A stretch of 8,262 nt of DNA, from the NCBI GenBank assembly GCA_900554685.1, contig USIG01000076.1, positions 1 through 8,262 of the forward strand, written 5' to 3'. This document shows positions 5,937 through 8,262 of the stretch, in pieces; position 1 is the first letter of the stretch, and each line of letters starts with the position of its first letter. The position numbers and the translations under genes were made by a program. The notes below the pieces were generated by a model. That model did not search any database and had not been told where the DNA came from. It was given only the letters and a program-made list of their open reading frames with translations. Source of the DNA: an uncultured Cryptobacterium sp. GTDB taxonomy: Bacteria; Actinomycetota; Coriobacteriia; Coriobacteriales; Eggerthellaceae.

Positions 5937-7070
5937 ATGGATTCATCTCTTGAACAATTTATTCATACGGTCTCAGGGGATCAGTATTTTCGCGTAGAGG
6001 ACGATCTTGGTAATGGCTTTGTAAGACTTCGCGCTGCTGAGGCTCAAAGACGACAAGCCCTACAAGATATTCGCTCATTTGAAGACGTTGTTATCGAGCT
6101 TCTCAGAAATTCTCGTGACGCCCATGCCCATGCTATTTTTCTTGCAACGTGGACTGAAGGCTCTAAACGTTTTGCCACGATCCTTGATGATGGTGACGGT
6201 ATTCCTACCTCTATGCATGACAAGGTTTTCGAACCCTTTGTTACCTCTAAACTTGATACGTTTCATTCGGATAAATGGGGCGTTCACGGACGCGGTATGG
6301 CTCTTTATTCCATCAAGCAAAATGTTACCTGTGCTACAATCCTCGCCTCTCAACCTGGCTTAGGGTCGGTGTTTCATATTGAATCAGACCTTTCAAAGCT
6401 CTCTGAGAAGCGCGATCAATCTACCTATCCTTCAATTTCAAAAAACGATGAAGGAAAACCGATTCTTCGAGGTCCACACAACATCGCACGAACTGCAATG
6501 GAATTTGCTATTGAGGAGCGAAATCATATTTCGGTATATCTAGGAAGTAGCGCCTCTATCGTATCTACTCTGTTCCATCTGGGATCAACAGCAGCTTCGG
6601 TTCTTTCTCATATTTTTACAACCTATGATGAATCGACTCCCTATATGGAGCGCTTTGCCTACGTTGACGATGCTGAATCGCTTGCCAAGCTTGCAAACCA
6701 ACTGGGGTTTCCTCTTTCACAGCGCACTGCTCATCGAATCATTAAAGGAGAGATTAAACCACTTCCTGTTCATTTGGAGTTTCTCCTGGCTGAAAACAAA
6801 CCTTCTGTCTCCTCAGATAAGACCCTTCATAAAAACAAGCACAAAGCCAGCCAGGGGCAAGGGGTATTCCAAAACAAAGCACGACTACACTCCGTATCGT
6901 TTGATAAGCAGGATCTTGAGAGGTTTAAACAATCAATCTTGTCTTCTTACAAGGATCTTGCAGATGCATATTATTTGGATTCGAATGTCGAGCCAACTGT
7001 TACTTCAAGTAAAAATTCCCTTGTGGTAAATATTCCTTTAGTTCCTAGTGAATTTAGGAGCGATTCATAA
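5937..7070 (+). CDS. GHKL (Bergerat-fold, HATPase_c) ATP-binding protein of unknown function
   Basis: I do not recognise a named gene. Residues 40-150 form a Bergerat ATP-binding fold as in histidine kinases, MutL, GyrB and Hsp90. The N box is ELLRNSRDAHA (Glu54, Asn58, Asp61), the G1 box is DDGDGIP (84-90), an F-box-like segment is FEPFVTSK (98-105), and the G2 box is GVHGRGMAL (115-123). There is no transmembrane segment, no dimerisation/phospho-His domain before the ATPase and no receiver domain, so it is not a standard sensor kinase. Residues about 246-272 (SLAKLANQLGFPLSQRTAHRIIKGE) look like a helix-turn-helix, which would allow DNA binding (inference from pattern only). The Lys/Ser/Gln-rich stretch 290-315 is probably a flexible linker. 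The start is ATG 5937, with AGGAAG at 5 nt spacing. It occupies the position of ymdB between rny and spoVS in Bacillota but shows no resemblance to that phosphodiesterase. ATP binding is well supported; the role is unknown. Confidence 0.85.
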   Translation: MDSSLEQFIHTVSGDQYFRVEDDLGNGFVRLRAAEAQRRQALQDIRSFEDVVIELLRNSRDAHAHAIFLATWTEGSKRFATILDDGDGIPTSMHDKVFEPFVTSKLDTFHSDKWGVHGRGMALYSIKQNVTCATILASQPGLGSVFHIESDLSKLSEKRDQSTYPSISKNDEGKPILRGPHNIARTAMEFAIEERNHISVYLGSSASIVSTLFHLGSTAASVLSHIFTTYDESTPYMERFAYVDDAESLAKLANQLGFPLSQRTAHRIIKGEIKPLPVHLEFLLAENKPSVSSDKTLHKNKHKASQGQGVFQNKARLHSVSFDKQDLERFKQSILSSYKDLADAYYLDSNVEPTVTSSKNSLVVNIPLVPSEFRSDS

Positions 7071-7078
7071 CGTAATGT

Positions 7079-7107
7079 TTGATTGTCTTGTACGTTGTGA
7101 GTAAAAT
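7079..7107 (+). promoter_or_regulatory. Likely spoVS promoter
   Basis: TTGATT (7079-7084, 4 of 6 matches to -35) and TAAAAT (7102-7107, 5 of 6 matches to -10) have an ideal 17-bp spacer. They lie in the 104-bp gap after the ATPase gene, giving a leader of about 60 nt. The -35 hexamer is identical to that of recA. No LexA-like dyad is present in this spacer. Confidence 0.55.
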
Positions 7108-7174
7108 AAATCAGACCTATCAAATAAACGAATTAGTGAAATGCAAAATTATTGTACCCTGAAAGAACAACCTT

Positions 7175-7501
7175 ATGAGCAGTACGACAAACGCAACATC
7201 ACAGAATAATCCCTCTATTGGATGTCTGAAAGTTTCTTCGAAATCATCACCTGCCTCCGTTGCTGGCGCAATAGCAGGGATGATTAAGGATGGCGTTCAT
7301 GTTGAAATTCAATCTGTTGGTGCTGGGGCAGTGAACCAAGCGGTTAAGGCGATTGCAATTTCGCGAGGATTTTTATCTCCCGTGGGTATTGAAATCGTAT
7401 GTGTTCCTTCCTTTGCAGATATTGTTATCGATGGGGAATATCGCACTGCAATTCGATTCTCGGTTGAACCTCGTACTTCTCTTCCCACACAAGCTCAGTA
7501 A
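7175..7501 (+). CDS. spoVS: Stage V sporulation protein S (SpoVS) family, Alba-like
   Basis: SpoVS is a small Alba-fold protein, presumed to bind nucleic acid. In Bacillus it acts in septation and spore coat/cortex development, and it is also conserved in many non-sporulating bacteria. The 108 residues contain the whole family sequence from about residue 17. KVSSKSSPASVAGAIAGMI (19-37), SVGAGAVNQAVKAIAISRGF (47-66) and IDGEYRTAIRFSVEPR (85-100) are characteristic. Compared with the 86-residue B. subtilis protein there is a Ser/Thr/Asn-rich N-terminal extension of about 16 residues and a short extra C-terminus. Only a weak ribosome binding site (GAAAGAA, 7161-7167) precedes the ATG. A separate promoter upstream suggests transcription independent of the ATPase gene. 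Confidence 0.94.
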   Translation: MSSTTNATSQNNPSIGCLKVSSKSSPASVAGAIAGMIKDGVHVEIQSVGAGAVNQAVKAIAISRGFLSPVGIEIVCVPSFADIVIDGEYRTAIRFSVEPRTSLPTQAQ

Positions 7502-7543
7502 GCAGTTCGAATTTTGTCCTTGTACTCTTTTTATTAAATCGCT

Positions 7544-7573
7544 TTTACAAGGTATGACAGTTCCTGCTAAAAA
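7544..7573 (+). promoter_or_regulatory. Weak candidate miaB promoter
   Basis: TTTACA (7544-7549, 5 of 6 matches to -35) and an extended -10 TGcTAAAAA (7565-7573) are separated by 18 bp in the 114-bp gap before miaB. They overlap the right arm of a 7-bp inverted repeat (CCTTGTA 7518-7524 / TACAAGG 7546-7552) with a 21-nt loop. Readthrough from spoVS is equally possible. Confidence 0.28.
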
Positions 7574-7615
7574 AGCACTTTTAGTACTTGATCTTAAGAA
7601 AGACTGCCTTATTTT

Positions 7616-8262
7616 ATGGATACCTTAAAAGAAGTTTCATCTTCCTCATCTCTACTCACTGAAATCCCAGACTGGGATACCGCAACATTTGATTCCATTT
7701 CTGGTACCACCTTTAGTGTGGTTACTTTTGGATGCCAGATGAATAAACATGATTCGGAGCGAATCGTAGGAATGTTAAGCGCTCTTGGATCTAAACAAGT
7801 TCACAGTGTTGAAGATTCAGATATTATTATTTATGTTACTTGTTGCGTTCGCGAAGCGGCCGATATTCGTTTGTTAGGACAGGTTGCTTCCCTTAAAAAC
7901 GTTCCTCTACGAACCGATTCACCTCTTAGTAAACGTGTTGTTGTTATTGGAGGCTGCATTGGCCAGCGTGATGGCGAAAAGCTAACTGAAGAATTACCTC
8001 ATGTTGATGTAGTGTTTGGTACTTTTAACCTGGCAAGCATGCCTCGGCTTATTCATGAGGCGATCGTAGCGGGTGGCCATCAGGTTGAAGTTCTTACTGA
8101 GGCATCATCTTTCCCCACAGACCTTCCTTCGCAGCGTGAATCTCGCTGGTCTGCGTGGCTTCCTATTTCGATTGGATGCAATAATTTCTGCACGTATTGT
8201 ATTGTTCCTTATGTGCGCGGAAGAGAAAAATCTCGTCCTCTTGAAGATATCGTCAATGATGC
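7616..8262 (+). CDS. miaB: tRNA-2-methylthio-N6-dimethylallyladenosine synthase MiaB, 3'-truncated by the window edge
   Basis: MiaB is a radical-SAM enzyme that converts i6A37 to ms2i6A37 in tRNAs reading codons that begin with U. The frame is open from ATG 7616 to the window end (215 codons plus 2 nt). An in-frame stop at 7595-7597 rules out a longer N-terminus. The N-terminal cluster domain has FGCQMNKHDSE (Cys40, the MiaB-type CQMN), TCCVREAA (Cys76) and GGCIGQRDGE (Cys114). The radical-SAM motif is GCNNFCTYCIVPYVRGRE (Cys188, Cys192, Cys195). CQMN and VPYVRGRE separate it from RimO. A residue oddity is YVTCC where NTC is usual. The first 30 residues are a non-conserved Ser/Thr-rich extension. 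The ribosome binding site is poor (AGAAAG well upstream). About half of the protein, including the TRAM domain, lies beyond the window. Confidence 0.93.
   Translation, partial: MDTLKEVSSSSSLLTEIPDWDTATFDSISGTTFSVVTFGCQMNKHDSERIVGMLSALGSKQVHSVEDSDIIIYVTCCVREAADIRLLGQVASLKNVPLRTDSPLSKRVVVIGGCIGQRDGEKLTEELPHVDVVFGTFNLASMPRLIHEAIVAGGHQVEVLTEASSFPTDLPSQRESRWSAWLPISIGCNNFCTYCIVPYVRGREKSRPLEDIVND

Noticed and set aside
7353..7628. 91-codon + strand frame overlapping spoVS and the miaB start
   Set aside because: Most of it is the spoVS sequence in another frame, with no ribosome binding site or known domain.

Overview
The window looks like a housekeeping stretch of a low- to mid-GC Gram-positive chromosome. 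All genes lie on the + strand, and there is no mobile element, CRISPR array, tRNA or rRNA. The gene order rimO - pgsA - cinA - recA - recX - rny - (x) - spoVS - miaB is an order known from Bacillota. The combination of RNase Y, RecX, SpoVS and a Gram-positive-type LexA box, with moderate GC, also fits the actinobacterial class Coriobacteriia (an Atopobium/Olsenella-like organism). I favour Coriobacteriia, but this is inference from recalled gene content; no taxonomic search was possible.

Layout. Positions 1-944 hold the 3' part of rimO (ribosomal protein S12 methylthiotransferase). It overlaps by 8 bp a single reading frame (937-2178) that joins the phospholipid synthase PgsA to the CinA/PncC nicotinamide-nucleotide amidase domain. 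A stem-loop (2196-2248) closes this unit. The intergenic region then carries a well-formed recA promoter whose 17-bp spacer holds a perfect-arm LexA operator (2365-2378). recA (2425-3450) is followed 45 bp later by recX (3496-4062). A 12-bp-stem hairpin covers the first codons of recX and may attenuate recA-recX readthrough. A 256-bp gap with possible promoters and a GC-rich hairpin leads to rny (4319-5854), encoding membrane-anchored RNase Y. A 13-bp perfect hairpin sits between rny and a gene for an unusual GHKL/Bergerat-fold ATPase (5937-7070). spoVS (7175-7501) has its own likely promoter. The 5' part of miaB (tRNA ms2i6A methylthiotransferase) runs off the right edge from 7616.

How the genes work together. 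RecA and RecX form the DNA-repair core, with LexA control visible in the sequence. RimO and MiaB are paralogous radical-SAM methylthiotransferases for ribosome and tRNA modification, and they bracket the cluster. PgsA-CinA pairs anionic phospholipid synthesis with NMN salvage in one polypeptide. RNase Y starts mRNA decay at the membrane. SpoVS is a small Alba-like nucleic-acid-binding protein linked to development in sporulators.

The least explained parts are the GHKL ATPase, which occupies the slot where Bacillota usually carry ymdB, the PgsA-CinA fusion, and three RNA hairpins at gene junctions (recA/recX, recX/rny, rny/ATPase). I did not find a clearly novel multi-gene system.
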